DNA of 64,000 nt from contig CM036631.1 in assembly GCA_020746105.1 (NCBI GenBank), positions 17,536,071 to 17,600,070 of the forward strand, given 5' to 3'. The notes beneath the pieces were generated by a model. It was not told the origin of the DNA. It saw only the letters and a list, made by a program, of their open reading frames with translations, and made no database searches. Position numbers and translations under genes: made by a program. Positions 46,801-59,415 of this stretch are shown piece after piece. The DNA is from Trogon surrucura (Eukaryota; Chordata; Aves; Trogoniformes; Trogonidae). How positions within the stretch are numbered: the stretch's first letter is position 1; each line of letters begins with the position of its first letter.

Positions 46801-49800
46801 TAACTTTGTGAGCTATATGGAGACTGTGGCTGGTGCAGGTGTCATGAGTAACTTCTTGGTCATGAGTAACTTCTGCCACCAGCACGCCTGGCACTGAATG
46901 TCGACGGAGGTATCTTGAGACAGATGAGCTCACTGCAGCGAACACAGATTGAAACCTAATGGTGACTTTTCCTTTCAGTGGTCACAGAAGAGCATCACTC
47001 TCCAGCTGGGATCGGGTAGGAAATTCTTTATTTTTTGGTATTTCTTCCTATGTTTTGTGTTTCTTCCTATTTAGTGTCTCCAGGAGGGAAAATAAGGGCC
47101 TGGGTTTGGGGGTGTTTTTTTGGGGGTGTTTTTTTGTTTGTTTTTTTCAAAATGTTTCTGTGAAATGATGTATGGGAGGGTATAGTAGCTGTTTTCATTC
47201 AGTCCTAGACCTTTGCATTTTCAGTCTGGATTGCAGGTGGACTACAGATATCAGGAGATATTGTGGAGAAATGGATAGTGAGATTTGGTCTGGGCATTCC
47301 ACCTGGCAGCTTTATACCTTCAGGAGCAGATGCTGTAGTTAGATGGGCTCTGAAGAGGAGACTGCTCTGCATAGCCTGTCTGTTTTGACTGTCACCATGC
47401 TCCTCAGTCAGTGCAAGCTGTTTCTCGTGCTGGATGAGAAAGTGCTATGTAACAGCGTCTTTCTCATCCTAGGGCATGACACATGATTGTTTCTGGCAGT
47501 AGTGTGCTTAAGCTAAAGTTGCTGCTAAAGTCCTCTCTTCTCCTTTTCTCCTAGCTGTGATGATGAGGAGGAGATGCTCATCAGTGAGGAAGAAGTTCCC
47601 TTCAAGGATGATCCAAGAGATGAAACTTACAGGCCCCACCTAGAGAAGTATGTTGGATTATGCACTTGATGTGCGTTTAGAGAAAAAGAAATTAGGGCAT
47701 CTTAGTTCAATGAGCTTAATTTGACCCAAAGAAAACCTGTGCTAGTTGCTAAGGTGGAATAGCTCCCATTGGGCACAGTGCTTTCCATACATTGTCTACA
47801 GCTGTTGTGACTGTTCCTTAACAGACTGAAGCCCTTAGAGCCCTGCTGGCTGCCAGCTTCTTCCTTAATCCATGTTAGTACTTAAGTGGGGCTTTATAAA
47901 CAGGCCTGAACTTCGATCCAGTTCTTGCTTAAATCTTTGTAAAAAGTAGACAACAGGAGGAGTACTGGAGTAATACATTGTGTGTGTATCTTTGTAGAGA
48001 AGCGCCAAAGCAAAGGAGGAAAGCTAGCAAGGGGAAGGAGGAAAAAGAGAAACAGAAGGAGATTAAAGTAGAAGTGAAAGAAGAGAGTGAGTTTCAGGAA
48101 GATGAAGAACCACCGAGGAAGTGAGTAAAACTCTGCAGTTATACGTAGCGGTGTGTTGTACATTTTTGCATTTTTGCTAGTGTACGGCATTGTTTTGTTG
48201 TTGTTGTTGTTGGCTTCTCCCTTCTTCCTCTGGACCTGGAAGATAATAGGGCAGAACCTTTTGTTCTAGTAGAAGTCCTGCTTCCTCTAGTACCTTGCAT
48301 GTGTTCGTCAAGGAAAGATAGAAGAGTTGGTATTTTGACTTGAGGGATTTTTCTCCATACTGGGGTTTAGTCGGCCTACCTGGATATGGTCACATGGTGT
48401 GAAATACTTCAGAGCATTCTTAAAATCTGTTTCTCTTGTGATGTCTGAAGTGGATTAGACTGTATTAGAAAGCCAATCTGAGAAGGCAGCTTGTCTTCTG
48501 TTGTGTGCCTAGAGGCAGACACAGGAATACTTTGTGCGTGTGGTGTGGTAAGTGTCTGCTTTGTGCGTTTTGGACTAACATACCAGAGCTCAGGAAAACT
48601 AGCTGTGTTCTCCTGCGTTTTGGAGAAATGAAAAACTTCTGCTACCTAGTCAGTCACAAGTGCTTTGAGTGGAGACTCAAAACGTTTGGGTATGCTGTCA
48701 CTGGAACTGAACACCAAAGCTTTCCTTCTGGCACCTGAAGTAGAATTGATTTATGTGTCTGTCGAAGCCATTCTTTGGGATAGTATGAGGGAGGGGAAAA
48801 AAGGGCAGTTTTCCTGCTTTAGCTCTTCTGTGAGCAATTGGAACAAATGGGGCTTCGTCTGCTGGTCTGTGGTGTGGGACTCTGCACACCTTTGCTTTAG
48901 TTTCTCCTGTCGTTTCTGGGCTGCTGCACAGTTGATTTATATTGGAGAGGCGTAAGGGTGCTGATATTTTGAGAACTTTTTTCTCTCTGTTAGAGATGGC
49001 TTTCTGAGGCTTGTGGTTGTGTTGTTTGGATCAGGTGCTACTTTTGTGCATAATAAAACCTGTGCCTCTTCTGAAGGCTTGACTTGAATGCTGAGTGCCT
49101 GTTCAGCATGTTACTGGCACAGTCTTGCTATCAATAAAGACGTCTCAGTGTGGTCTAGAAAAGACTTCCATCAATCTGCTGTAAGTGTGTCTGCAGCGAT
49201 GTGATCAAGCAGGCACAATGTTCTAGGCAGAGTTATGGCTTGGGAAGGTGCCTCTTGCATGGAAGCAGTGATCTGCTCAGACAGTTTTGGGTTTTTTTGC
49301 CTTGACAGGTGTATAAGCTCCTATAGTTAATTCAGAGAACTGTAGGATAGCTGCTAGATCATTAATCTCGTTCCTCCTAGTCATGCAGATTGATGTTTTT
49401 TGCGTGGTGTGAAACAGTACCCAACAGAGCAGAAGAAATGGGCTGCACCAGCAGTTCTGGACTGTATTGGCAAAATTACGTTTATAAAAATGTATTAGGA
49501 AATGGGAGGGATGAGAAAAAAAACCACATGAAGCATTTCTTTCTCAAGAATGTTGCTTTCCTCGGAATCTGCCTCCAATTTGCACTTGATTATTTTTTTC
49601 TAGAGCTTGCAATTAATGATGTAATGGTTTGCTAACTGTCTGCAGCAGACACTTATGAGAGCAGAATCTTGTGCTGATGCGCAGCCTGGAAAAGGATGCG
49701 TTTGATTATAAGGTCACAAGGTTGTTTGGGCAGTTGCAAGTTAAAAAGAAAAAAACGTGAAATGTGTGATGCCTGGTCGAGGGTTGTTTTTTTTTTTAAG

Positions 49801-52800
49801 TAGCCCTTCCTGACTTCATAGTGGTAGAGGAAATGGTAATTTTTAACAACAACCTGTTGGGCTATGGGGCCTGATACCTCTTCACTGGTATCCGCATGGT
49901 TGTGAATGGTGGCCTGAGACACATTTGAGCTAGTCAGCTGTGTTCAGAAATGTGTTGTGTGCTAGACTTGGTAGGTAGCCATGCAGCTGCAGCCTCTGTT
50001 GGCTGAGGCAGGGTGATTTGAGGTCTATCGCATATCACCAAATGTCAAGCAGAAAAAAGCATCACTCGGGTATGAGAAACATGGGGACCACACCTCCCCA
50101 GGGAGCAGTCTTCTGTGTGGAGTCGCAGTTCTGCAAAACGCAGACAATTTGCATGGAAGCCTGGATGCTTAACTTCTTTAGGGAACCTGCCCACCTATTA
50201 CAGAAGCGTTTCCTTAGAAATTCTTCATGCATTTTGATCCAGAGCAGGTGGCCAACTTGCCAAAGCAACTGACTTGCTGCGTGCAGTGTTACTTTGCAGC
50301 CTAAAAGTGTAGAAGAGTTCTGTAGTATTTGTTAGAGCATGCTCCTGCTTTATATCATACGCTTCTGTCTGTGTTTAGCCTGTATCTGAGGCTAAACTAC
50401 AGCAGTTGCTTTGTGACGCAGTGAACCCTCCCGAGCAGAGAAAGGGGATCTGCAACATGAGAGGAGACCTGTGGGTTGAGATGAAAACAGAGTTAATGCA
50501 ATGGCAAAGCTAACATTACTGCTAAAGCAAATAGGCAGTGTACAGAGTTACACTTGGCCCAGTGAACGTACAACAGTTGCCATAAATGGGAGAGCAGTCC
50601 TTAGGAGCACAGTGGTGAGTGAGCCCCTCCAAGAATGGAGGAAAGCAGGAGAAGAAGAAAGAGGAGGAGCAGGAAGAGCCCCTGTCCTCAGCAAAACTTT
50701 CCCCTTTCTAATGAGTGTGACATTCGTGGGACGGGATACCCTTGTTAGCCCGCTCAGCCTGGCTGCCCTGGCTTTTGACCCTCCTGGCTCAAGCTCCTGG
50801 CTGACTCAAAGCTGCTAGTGGCCTGCACGCTGTGACTGGCCTATCCCTGTGAAGCCAGGACAACTTCAGAAATTCTATCAGTGTAAAGAAGCTTCTTTCA
50901 GTTCCGTTTCTGTGACTCTGTTACAGGAGGGGAAGGAGGAGAAAGGATGATAAAAGCCCAAGGCTGCCCAAGAGAAGGTAAGTGAACTCTTCCTCTCAGT
51001 TGTATTTTGAACACTTGCTTCCCTTGCATCTTATATAAAGACGCTGATTGTCTCAAAGCGATCTCTTTTGCACAGTATAGAAATCTTCCTTGAAGGAAAA
51101 AAAAAAAAAGCAGCATGCCTTGATTTCTCTTCTTTTCTTCCTTCTTTTCCATGTAGCAGTGGGTTTGATTTCTTCCAACTGAACCAGCCCCTTGCCTCTC
51201 CTCCGGCTTCTGAGTTGATCCCTAGCCTGGCATTGCCCAGCAATAAGGTTCTGGGAGCTATGTGGATCCTGGAGATTTCTCAGCTCTGGGGAGAGCCTTT
51301 GACTAGTGCTGAGAGCGGAGGGAACCCTTGGACAGGGTCTGTGTAGCCCAGACAGGACTATCAGAGTAGTAAACTTTTGTTCTCACATCGGCAAACTGCA
51401 TTTCACTCATTTGTCTTGCTGCTGCCCTGGCTTCAGATGCGTCATCTAACCACTCTGCCTGTTCCCTTACTGACTTCTTAGGAAGAAGCCTCCGATACAG
51501 TATGTCCGCTGCGAGATGGAAGGCTGCGGCACAGTCTTGGCTCACCCACGTTACCTGCAGGTCGGTTGACAGTTTTCGCTTCCTGAACGGCACGTGTGAG
51601 GGCAGGGCCGTTTGGAACAGGCAGCTAATCCTCCACTGGCACTGAAGCACTCCTTTCCGATGCCACCTCTTTGGTAGACAATCAGTTGTAGCCACTTTTG
51701 TCTGTCCTGTTGCTAGATGTCTATGTTTGTGTGGCTCTCTTCCCTCAGTGGAGATCAAGGCCTTTGTGTTCATGGCGTAAGGGTGTCTTGTCAGTGATTG
51801 GAGTCTGGTGGCATGCTGAGGGGCCATCTGGGATTGATGTATCTCAACTGTTCTCTTAGCCATGTGAACGGAGAGTCTACAACCTTCTACTCTTCCTTTG
51901 CAGCATCACATAAAGTACCAGCACTTGCTGAAGAAAAAATACGTGTGTCCTCATCCCTCCTGTGGTCGGCTCTTCCGACTCCAGAAGCAGCTCCTGCGGC
52001 ATGCCAAACACCACACAGGTACAGGGAGGTGGGAAATAGATACAAACTTCTCATCTGGTCAGTGAACAGGGCAGGGAAGAAAAATGGAAAAGCCTCTAGG
52101 ACTTCTGGGGAGAGTGAAGCCAAGACAGGTGACATAGACTTGCAGCAGTAGCGGGGTGTTATTTCCTTCTGGATTACCATCTTTTAAAGAAACAAAATAA
52201 ACAAGATACAGAGTTTGCCCTCTGGCAAACATCACTCCTAGGTTCTGTAGAGGTATAAACCAAGCCAAGCTTTATCCCAATTTGCCTGTCCTTCAGTATT
52301 GGTCAGAATGGATAATTAGCTCTTAGGAGAGTCTTAATCATGCCTTAGCTCTCCAGATCAGCTGTGGTGTATTGTGGAACACCTCCTCCTTTGCTGTGTC
52401 TGCTCATCTCCTGGTACTTCTAGTTCTGCTGCTTCTTGAGCAGGTTTACCTGCAACGTGTGAGAGTTGTTGAAGGGAGCAGGTCTGCAGGAGAGTAATGC
52501 TCCGACTGATGTTGCTTTTTTAGATCAAAGGGATTACATCTGTGAGTACTGTGCCCGGGCGTTTAAGAGTTCTCATAACTTGGCAGTGCATCGAATGATC
52601 CATACAGGCGAGAAGCCCTTGCAGTGAGTACCTCTGCCTGTCTTTTGCTCTCCTACTTTGAGGGACCCTTTGACACACCTGTTCTTGGACTGCACTGAGA
52701 GCAGGGGCAGCTCTGAAGAGGGCTGGAACCTGTTCTTGGTGTCTCGGCTCTTTTTAAGCATACAGTTGTAGGAGTGTTTGACGTACCAGTTCTCTGCTGC

Positions 52801-53484
52801 TCCTTGAGGCAGCATCTCGGCAGAGATCTGAGAAGCTTAAACCCTCTGCAAATAAAACTGGAAGAGCTGCAGTGAGCCCTTGCTCTTTTCCTCGGATGCC
52901 TCTTTTCTGCTACTGTCCCTATCAGTGTGTGTGTATGTCTCTTTGTTGTGACCTTCCCCTTCTCCCCTCCCAGGTGTGAGATCTGTGGATTCACCTGCCG
53001 GCAAAAGGCTTCTCTCAACTGGCACATGAAGAAGCATGACGCGGACTCCTTCTACCAGTTCTCCTGCAACATTTGCGGCAAGAAATTTGAGAAGAAGGAC
53101 AGTGTCGTGGCCCACAAGGCCAAGAGCCATCCAGAAGTGCTTATTGCTGAAGCACTGGCTGCCAATGCGGGTGCCCTGATCACCAGCACCGACATCCTGG
53201 GCACTAATGCTGAGGCCATTGTGCCACCCACCGATGGCCAGGGCCTTCCTCTTCTTCCCGACCCCCTGGGAAGCACTGCCCCAGCAGATTGCCTGCTGCT
53301 GAACCCTGAGGGGATGTCGAAGACGTACTGCAGTGGGGCAGAGCGCATGAGCCTGGTGGCAGATGGCAAGCTCTTTGTGGGTAGTGGCAGCAGCACAAAC
53401 CCAGAGGGGCTGGTCATGAACACAGAGATCCTAGGAGCCACCACAGAGGTGCTCATCGAAGATTCAGACTCCACTGGACCCTAG
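34148..53484 (+). CDS. ZFP91: ZFP91 zinc finger E3 ubiquitin ligase, complete, 11 coding exons
   Basis: Nuclear C2H2 protein reported to ubiquitinate NIK (MAP3K14) by K63 chains in the non-canonical NF-kB pathway and to act as a transcription factor. Exons: 34148-34506, 35251-35276, 46506-46721, 46979-47015, 47555-47647, 47998-48120, 50927-50977, 51482-51560, 51904-52018, 52524-52623, 52974-53484. Phases close to 569 aa (human 570). The Ala/Pro/Arg-rich N-terminus contains [15 protein letters not shown]. An acidic and Lys-rich middle with a bipartite basic block (residues about 285-305) follows. Five zinc fingers then begin at Cys312, Cys343, Cys373, Cys401 and Cys431, and the protein ends [12 protein letters not shown]. 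The fourth finger keeps the Gly at residue 405 that mediates cereblon-drug recognition in the human protein. The start is the first ATG in the CpG island giving the conserved N-terminus. Confidence 0.98.
38678..39214 (-). mobile_element. CR1 LINE fragment, minus strand
   Basis: Starts TCATAGAATCCTAGAATGATTTGGGTTGGAAGGGACCTC, the reverse complement of a CR1 3' terminus. It continues about 540 bp through the CR1 3' UTR and ORF2 end (for example CCTCCTCTGGACTCACTCCAACAG). It lies in ZFP91 intron 2, opposite in orientation to the gene. Confidence 0.95.
40720..40782 (+). mobile_element. Very short CR1 3' end
   Basis: About 60 bp matching only the CR1 terminus (GGTCTAGATGATCCTTGAGGTCC, then CTTTCCAACCTGGTAA and the repeats GTGATTCTGTGATA). 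A severely 5'-truncated insertion. Confidence 0.85.
41051..41390 (-). mobile_element. CR1 LINE fragment, minus strand
   Basis: About 340 bp beginning TCATAGAATCATAGAATAG and including CTCCAGGAATGGTGACTCAACC and the end of ORF2 with GTAGTTGTAGAGAGCGATG. Reverse orientation to ZFP91. Confidence 0.95.
42240..43020 (+). mobile_element. CR1 LINE 3' end with duplicated terminus
   Basis: About 780 bp in sense with ZFP91. The ORF2 C-terminus is readable in pieces ([60 protein letters not shown]), interrupted by a stop after GAESL. The 3' end GGTCCCTTCCAA...ATTCTGTGATTCTGTG occurs twice in tandem, at about 42940-42975 and 42986-43019. Confidence 0.95.
44160..45008 (+). mobile_element. CR1 LINE fragment interrupted by a second CR1 end
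   Basis: Sense-oriented CR1. ORF2-like sequence (GACAAGCTGGAGAAGTGGG, GGGGCTGGAGAGCAGCCCTG) runs to about 44420, then a separate CR1 3' terminus occupies about 44425-44505. ORF2 sequence resumes (CCTCTGCTCTGGTGAGATCT ...) and the outer element ends near 45008 with CATTCTGTGATTC. The arrangement looks nested. Confidence 0.85.
45037..45410 (-). mobile_element. Divergent CR1 fragment, minus strand
   Basis: Reverse-oriented older CR1. Blocks such as CCCCTCATCTCCTGGCTGTGC, CCTCTGGACTTGCTCAGGCACGTTGACA and GTGGTCTAGCAAGCGCTGAGTAAAAGGG match the CR1 subfamily that carries a 'points of view' of the ORF2 end in antisense. More diverged than its neighbours. Confidence 0.7.
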
Positions 53485-56400
53485 TGGACAGGGAGCGTGT
53501 GGGTGCTGGGACAATTTGGACTCTGTATTTAAAAGAAAAAAAGAAAAAAAAAAGAGGAGACAGTTACTGAAAGAGAGAAAAGTTAAACGAAACTTACAAT
53601 ACTAGTAAATAACCGAAGGGTCTGCTCCCCTCCAGAGTGGATTGCAGCACATCCTCTTTCTCCCAACCAGTTCTCTCTCCCCCTGCTCCTTTATAGAAAG
53701 GGGCACATGCTGCCATTACCAGAGCAAGCTGGATTGAGCAACAGATTTCTCTGAGCTGGGGGACACTGATGAAACCCTTTGCTCTACCCCAAAGCAGATG
53801 CCTTTCTGGCTCCTTGACATGGCACCACTGGCAAACTAGAAAGCATTTGATGTGCTCTGGACGAATTTCTTAGGACTCATGGTTCCGACTTCTATGCATC
53901 GCTGCACTCTGGTCCTTGCAGTCTCATTCTTTCTCCTGGGGCTGGGAATTTGGCTTGGCACTTTAGGCCCCCTCAGCAGGGTGAGCTGTGAAGCAGCGCA
54001 CGTCCCTCTCCCCACCGCTCCTCTGCTCCAGCTCTGGCAGGAAGTCGAGGGAACGCCCTGGCTCATAGATCATGTTTGCTTGGAGAGGCCCGGGGGCTAC
54101 GGGAGCCCTGCGTGGGAGAGGCAAGGAGGAGCATCCCAGTTTGACGACAGTAATTTGCACTTTGAACATGCTTCGTTTTTGTGTTGTGGTAACAAGATTC
54201 CTTATTTATTGATTAAAAAAGGATCGGTATTTTTCAGTTGTGTTCTTAGGGGGTGGGGGCAGAAGGGGTTCAGGGTATTTCCTGGTAGGCTCCTTCACGC
54301 TAGCAAGCTGCAGGGAGCACATCATGCCATCGTAACAGCAGCTGGGAGAGCCGAGGTGAAGGCCGCATTCTGGAGTCGGATGTCTGCCACAGCTTTTCCA
54401 GAGTAGAGGGGAGAGCCCAGGAGAGGAGCCTGTTTGCAGTGGGAGTCTCTGCAGCAGCGTTTTAGCAGGAGGATGAGGTGAGTGATGGAACAGCTGGCTG
54501 TTGTCTACCTTCGATATTGGGGTGAGCTCCTTGCATTAAATGCTCTTTTTGCCCCCCCTTCTTGCTCTCTAGCCTTTCAGGGAAGAATGTCATTATCCAG
54601 GAACTTGTTCTTGTCGCTTAGGACACTTGTGAGCTGCTTGCTGTGGGGGGTGATGTTATGCTCCTCATCCAACGCTGCCTCTCCTTTCCAGGTCTAGACA
54701 AAGATACAGAAGCAGGGACTGGATGTGGTAGTCTCGAACTTGTTTATCCAAGGCAATACAGACTGATGTGGGACTAAGGGGCTGTCAGCTTCTCTCCCTG
54801 CTCCCATTTGGGAGGAGGGTGTTGTGCAGCTGTGTTCTCAAAGCTTCTGTCTTGTGCAGAAACACCCCTGCTTTCCATGAAACGTGGCAGTTGCCTGCCA
54901 GTGTAGTTAGGACAGCTCTGAGCCCTTGGAAAAGTTTACATAGGATATGATGTGTCTGTTACGGAGACTTGGATCTTTTTGCTCTTATATGAAACTATGT
55001 GTAGAGATTCAGTGGTCTTGAATTCGTAGTGTTTTTGGAAGAGGTGAAGAATAACTTGGGCTTTGTGTTTGTTTGCTTGGTTTTTTGGTTGGGTTTATGT
55101 GTTTGAGAGCAGAGCTGATGAATCTTGTCTGACCACAAGATCAGCTAAGCTGATGTGTAGCATACAACAGCGAGGCACAATCAGGTACCCCGGGTCTGGA
55201 GAATGGCAATAAAACATGGAATTTAATTGGAAACTTTACAGGAAACTGCCTGAACACCCACTCTGCCCCTCTTCTGCCTGGAAATCCAGCTGTGGCCCAA
55301 GGCCATCAGCTTCTGTTGCGGGCCATCTGTCCTGATTTGCCCCTTCCCTTCTCCACTTACATTTGATAGCTTTGTTAGAGCAAGTTGAAACAGTTCTGGT
55401 GCTGGGGCGGTTTGTGGCTGAACAGTTTGCAACTGTGTCTTACGCCCTGGGTGTGGGCATCCCACGTTCTGGCACCGTGACAGCAGCGTGGCTCCCATGC
55501 CTGCAGGAGATGTGTCCAGCCACGAGCCTCTCCTGGAGATAAAGATGAGGGCCCAGCGTACCTGAACGTGGGTCTCCTGGGACAGCGCATGTCAGGTCTG
55601 CACTGGTACGGTGTTCAGCTAAACCAATTTCCTCAGTTGGGATGCTACAATTTCTTGCTTGGATCAAATTACGGTGTCCGCGGGAAGGTTTTGAGTGGCC
55701 AAACGATCCCCTCCCCTCACAAACTGAAGCGAAGCAGCACAATGAGGCATGTTCAAACCCAACTCTGATGGTATCACCCCCCCACACCAGTGCAGGTCTT
55801 CTGTCCGGAGAGGCCGGGGCTGCCCAAGCCCTATCGCGTGGTGGCATGCCTCCTGGCCTGGATCCCGGCCGCAGGGAGCAGATGTGCTCGCGTGGTGCGA
55901 GTCAGCTCTGTCGTCCCCACGCTTGCTGCAGACCCTGCTGCTGGAGCTGCTTTTCGTGCCCTGCCCCTGTGTCTCGTGTGAGGGGCAGAGCGAGCAGAGC
56001 CTTGCACAGAACACTAAATGGAGAGCTCCGGGTTTTCTTCTCTGAGGGATGGCACTAAAATGCTTTTGGGTCAAGGGCTTGCTCACCTCTGGTGATGCAA
56101 TGCTTGACACCTGTCTGGGAGGCAAGGGAGGCTGCCTCATCCTGCGTCTGCTCCAGCTACCCCGAGTGGAGCAAAAAGCTTGCATTTCTGGGACGCAGAA
56201 TTGAGCAGCTAGTTTGCTTCCCAGCATGGAGATTTCTGATCCCTGCCACTCCCTGCCTTGTATATCCATATGCACCTCTCATAGCTCTCCTTTTTCTTTT
56301 TCTGGTCTTGGCCAGTTGCCTGTCTGTCCTCTAACCACAGCCTGTTAACCCTTGATGCAGGAGAGACTGGTGTAGTTCCCTTCCCTCTCCCGTTTGAAAC

Positions 56401-56520
56401 CCTAAGACTGACACAGCCCTCCTGCAGCTCCTTCCCTCAGTGTCTCTCCTTCACTCGCATGCAGTTTGCTTCAATAAATTATTGTAGTAGTTTGCAATAA
56501 ACTTTTTTGTATATTTTTCC
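53485..56520 (+). other. ZFP91: ZFP91 3' UTR and downstream region
   Basis: No coding exon. Possible polyadenylation signals lie at 55208-55213 and, as a pair, at 56473-56478 and 56496-56501. The last two are followed by a T-rich stretch and are the best candidates for the distal end, giving a UTR of about 3 kb. Frames in this stretch are short and unrelated to known families. Confidence 0.6.
56473..56501 (+). terminator. ZFP91: Tandem AATAAA signals, probable distal end of ZFP91
   Basis: AATAAA at 56473-56478 and again at 56496-56501, followed by a T-rich segment. About 1.17 kb separates this from the CNTF start codon. Confidence 0.6.
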
Positions 56521-57671
56521 CTCTATTTATTTTTTTTCTCCTCCCGGGGAGGGAACAGAGGAGGTGCAGGGCCCTTCGCCTGCTCCCGACACCCTGGAGA
56601 GCCTGGGGGTGCTGTGCCTGGCCAGGGCAGACCGCGCAAGCAGGGACTTCCCTGCGGGGTCGCTGGGGTGCGGGCTTGGGCCGGGCTCTGCCCGCTGGAG
56701 CTGGGGCGCTCCCGGAGCTCAGCAGCGCTTTCTGGAGTAGCCACCAGGTGGCAACGATGCTGGTGGGTTGGCCACCGGCCCCGGGAGCCTGGGCTGGGAC
56801 ACTCCCCCAGCCAGACTGGGGCAGAGTGCGGTGTACTGTGATTCTAAAGGGAAACTGCTTTTTAGCTCCTGCTTTTTTCTCTTGGTCTGGGTAATACATA
56901 ACCAAAATAAATGTACTGAGGAAAAACCAAATAAACCAAAAGGGCTGTTTTTGTCTTGATGCGTGCAGCTCATCTGCGGTGGGTGGCTGGGACCCCTACC
57001 CCTGTCTGCAGCCCCCCTTTGGGGCAGGACGTGTCTAGGAAAGGAGGGTTAGAACTAGGGGGCCCAGTCCCACGCAGCTGTGAGGGAATGCAAGGGCTGG
57101 AGATGGCCGGGAGAAGCCCCTGCAGCCTTCTGTTGGGGTTCGGATTGAAGCCCAGGCTGTGGCCATTGCTGGATCTTCAGCCGGGGGGCTCCCTCAGTCT
57201 CTCCCTGGTGAACTCGAAGCCATCTGCCCCACTCAGGCCCCAGCCTGCTGCCCAGGCAGAGATGTTGAGCAATGTCGGGATTTGCTTGCTTCTTCCCGGC
57301 AGTGGTTTCCCACACTCTGGCATGAGCCAGAGGTATTAGCGTGCTGCTAATTTCACTGTGTGGCTGGGAGGGAGAAATGGGTCAGAGCAGGGACTGGGAG
57401 CCTGTTGCCACTGGGCAACACCATTCTGGGCAAGGTGCTTGGAGTAGCAGCGCATGGGGGAATTGGAGAAATAATCTGTTGCTGTTGATCCCAGAGGCGG
57501 GAATTTGCAGTGTCGTGCCAGGCCCCAGGCACGGAAGAGGGGGAGAGCCAGGCCAGCGGACGTGTGAGTGGAGCTCCCGTCTGGAATGCACCAGCTCAGC
57601 AAGAGATTGTCCTCCCTGGGCCAGGCAGGCGCTGCACTGTGAGGCTGGTGCCCGTGACGGCTGTGCGGGCC

Positions 57672-58565
57672 ATGGCGGCAGCAGACAGCCCCTCAGTCAC
57701 CCTCCGGCGCCGTGACCTGTGTAGCCGAGGCATCCGCTTGGCTGGAAAGATGCGCTCGGACGTCATCGACCTCCTGGACACCTACGTGAGTTTGCTCTGC
57801 TCCCTTTGTGCCTGTGGGGCTGGGAGCATTTGTGGGGTGGCAGCTGCTACCAAGCTCCGGGGGATCCTGGCAGGCATGCCAGGGGACGAGGGTTCTGGCC
57901 CTTGGTAGAGACAGGGGATGAATTGCTGATGGTACCTGGGTTTGGCGCTGCCAGCTGGTGTTCAGGCAACTCTGGAACACCTGGCCTTGCGCTGCCACAG
58001 CTGAATCGGGGCCCCCTGGGGCCGGTGCTGGTGAGGGGATCCTCTTGTTTCTCTGGCCACTGCCAATCCCTGGCTGCTCTTGTCCCTGCAGGTGGAGCAG
58101 CAGGGCTTGGACGCCTCGGTCAGTGTGGCGGTGGTGGAGGGGGTGCCGGCAGCAGCAGTGGAGCGCTGGGACGAGCAGTCAGGCACCCAGCGGCTGCTGG
58201 AGAACCTGGCGGCGTACCGCACCTTCCGCACCCTGCTGGCCCAGATGCTGGAGGAGCAGCGGGAGCAGCTGGGAGAGGCTGATGCTGGCCTGGGCCGGGC
58301 GCTGGCGGCCGTCCTGCTTCAGGTCTCAGCCTTTGCCTACCACCTTGAGGAGCTGCTGCGGCTGGAGAGCCGAGGGGCCCCCAGTGAGGAGGAAGCTGGG
58401 CCACCCCAGCCCCTCCACCTTGGCCTCTTTGAGAGGAAGCTGCGGGGCTTGGGCGTGCTGCGGGAGTTGGCCCAGTGGGCCGTCAGGTCAGCGCGGGACC
58501 TGCGGCAGCTCGCCAAGCCCAGCCTGGGCAGCAGCTCAGCCCCCAGCACAGCTGAGAGCCCTTGA
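57672..58565 (+). CDS. CNTF: Ciliary neurotrophic factor, complete, 2 exons
   Basis: Four-helix cytokine of the IL-6 family that signals through CNTFR-alpha, gp130 and LIFR to support neuron survival. Exons 57672-57785 and 58092-58565 with a single phase-0 intron after ...LLDTY, the same place as in the mammalian gene; 195 aa. The N-terminus MAAADSPSVTLRRRDLCSRG is hydrophilic, so there is no classical signal peptide. The only cysteine is Cys17. The F-x-x-K-L motif (F151, K154) at the start of the last helix, which contacts LIFR, is present. The product closely matches the chicken protein known as growth-promoting activity, but with many substitutions. It lies about 4.2 kb after the ZFP91 stop on the same strand. 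Confidence 0.98.
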
Positions 58566-59415
58566 AAGCAGGCATGGGGTGGGGCAGGGGTAAGCCTGGG
58601 TCCTACTGGGGCATAGCGGGGGGCTCTTTGGCCACCCCTGTGGCGGTCAGGGAGGGAGCGAACAGGAGGCACCGTGTCACTAATGGCAGGGCTCCTCACC
58701 GCACTTTCGGTTGTCACTCCTTATGGACCCTTTTCCTGTGGGGAAACTGAGGCACGAGCTGCACTCTTCCCTGGAGGGAGTAGGGAACCCCAGGCAGGGC
58801 GAGCCTGGGGGGGTTTGCTCAGGCTTTTTCTGCTGAGGAGTTGGAATTATCCCCCTGGAAGCAGCTTTGCCACTCACCCCAGGCTGTGACCAACAGCAGG
58901 CTTTCTTTGAAATTTGGTCCCTGCCCAGCTTGCCTTGGCCACATGCTGCCTGCAGCAGATGGAAGCTGCCTCAGGGCTTTTGCAGAAGCAAAGGAGAAAA
59001 ATACTGCCTAGTGAAAGGAGTCTTGTCACCTGCCCCCCAACTGCAAGACACTAGGCTTTGCCTCCTTCACATGGACTCTTTTCTCCTGCTCAGCTGACAT
59101 TTTCTGCATGTTGAATTTTTGCTCTAACTGCTTGGGAGCTTTTTTGGGAGGGTGGGGTATGAGGGTACAATCAGGATAGGATGCTTTAACCACTTGGACA
59201 AGGTAACGGGGAGGATCTTTTAACTGAAGGCTGTGATTCAGGAGACCCTCTGCAAGGAGGTATGTGCCTCTGGGCGTTGTTTTGGGACTGGAAGTGTCTT
59301 GGAGGATTACATAGCCCTAACCACATTGCTCACCCTGTGAAGGGGAGTACTGTCAGGTTTTGCAGCTGCTCAGGCCGTGGTTTTCTTGCTGAATGGATGT
59401 GATGGCTGCCGAGTG

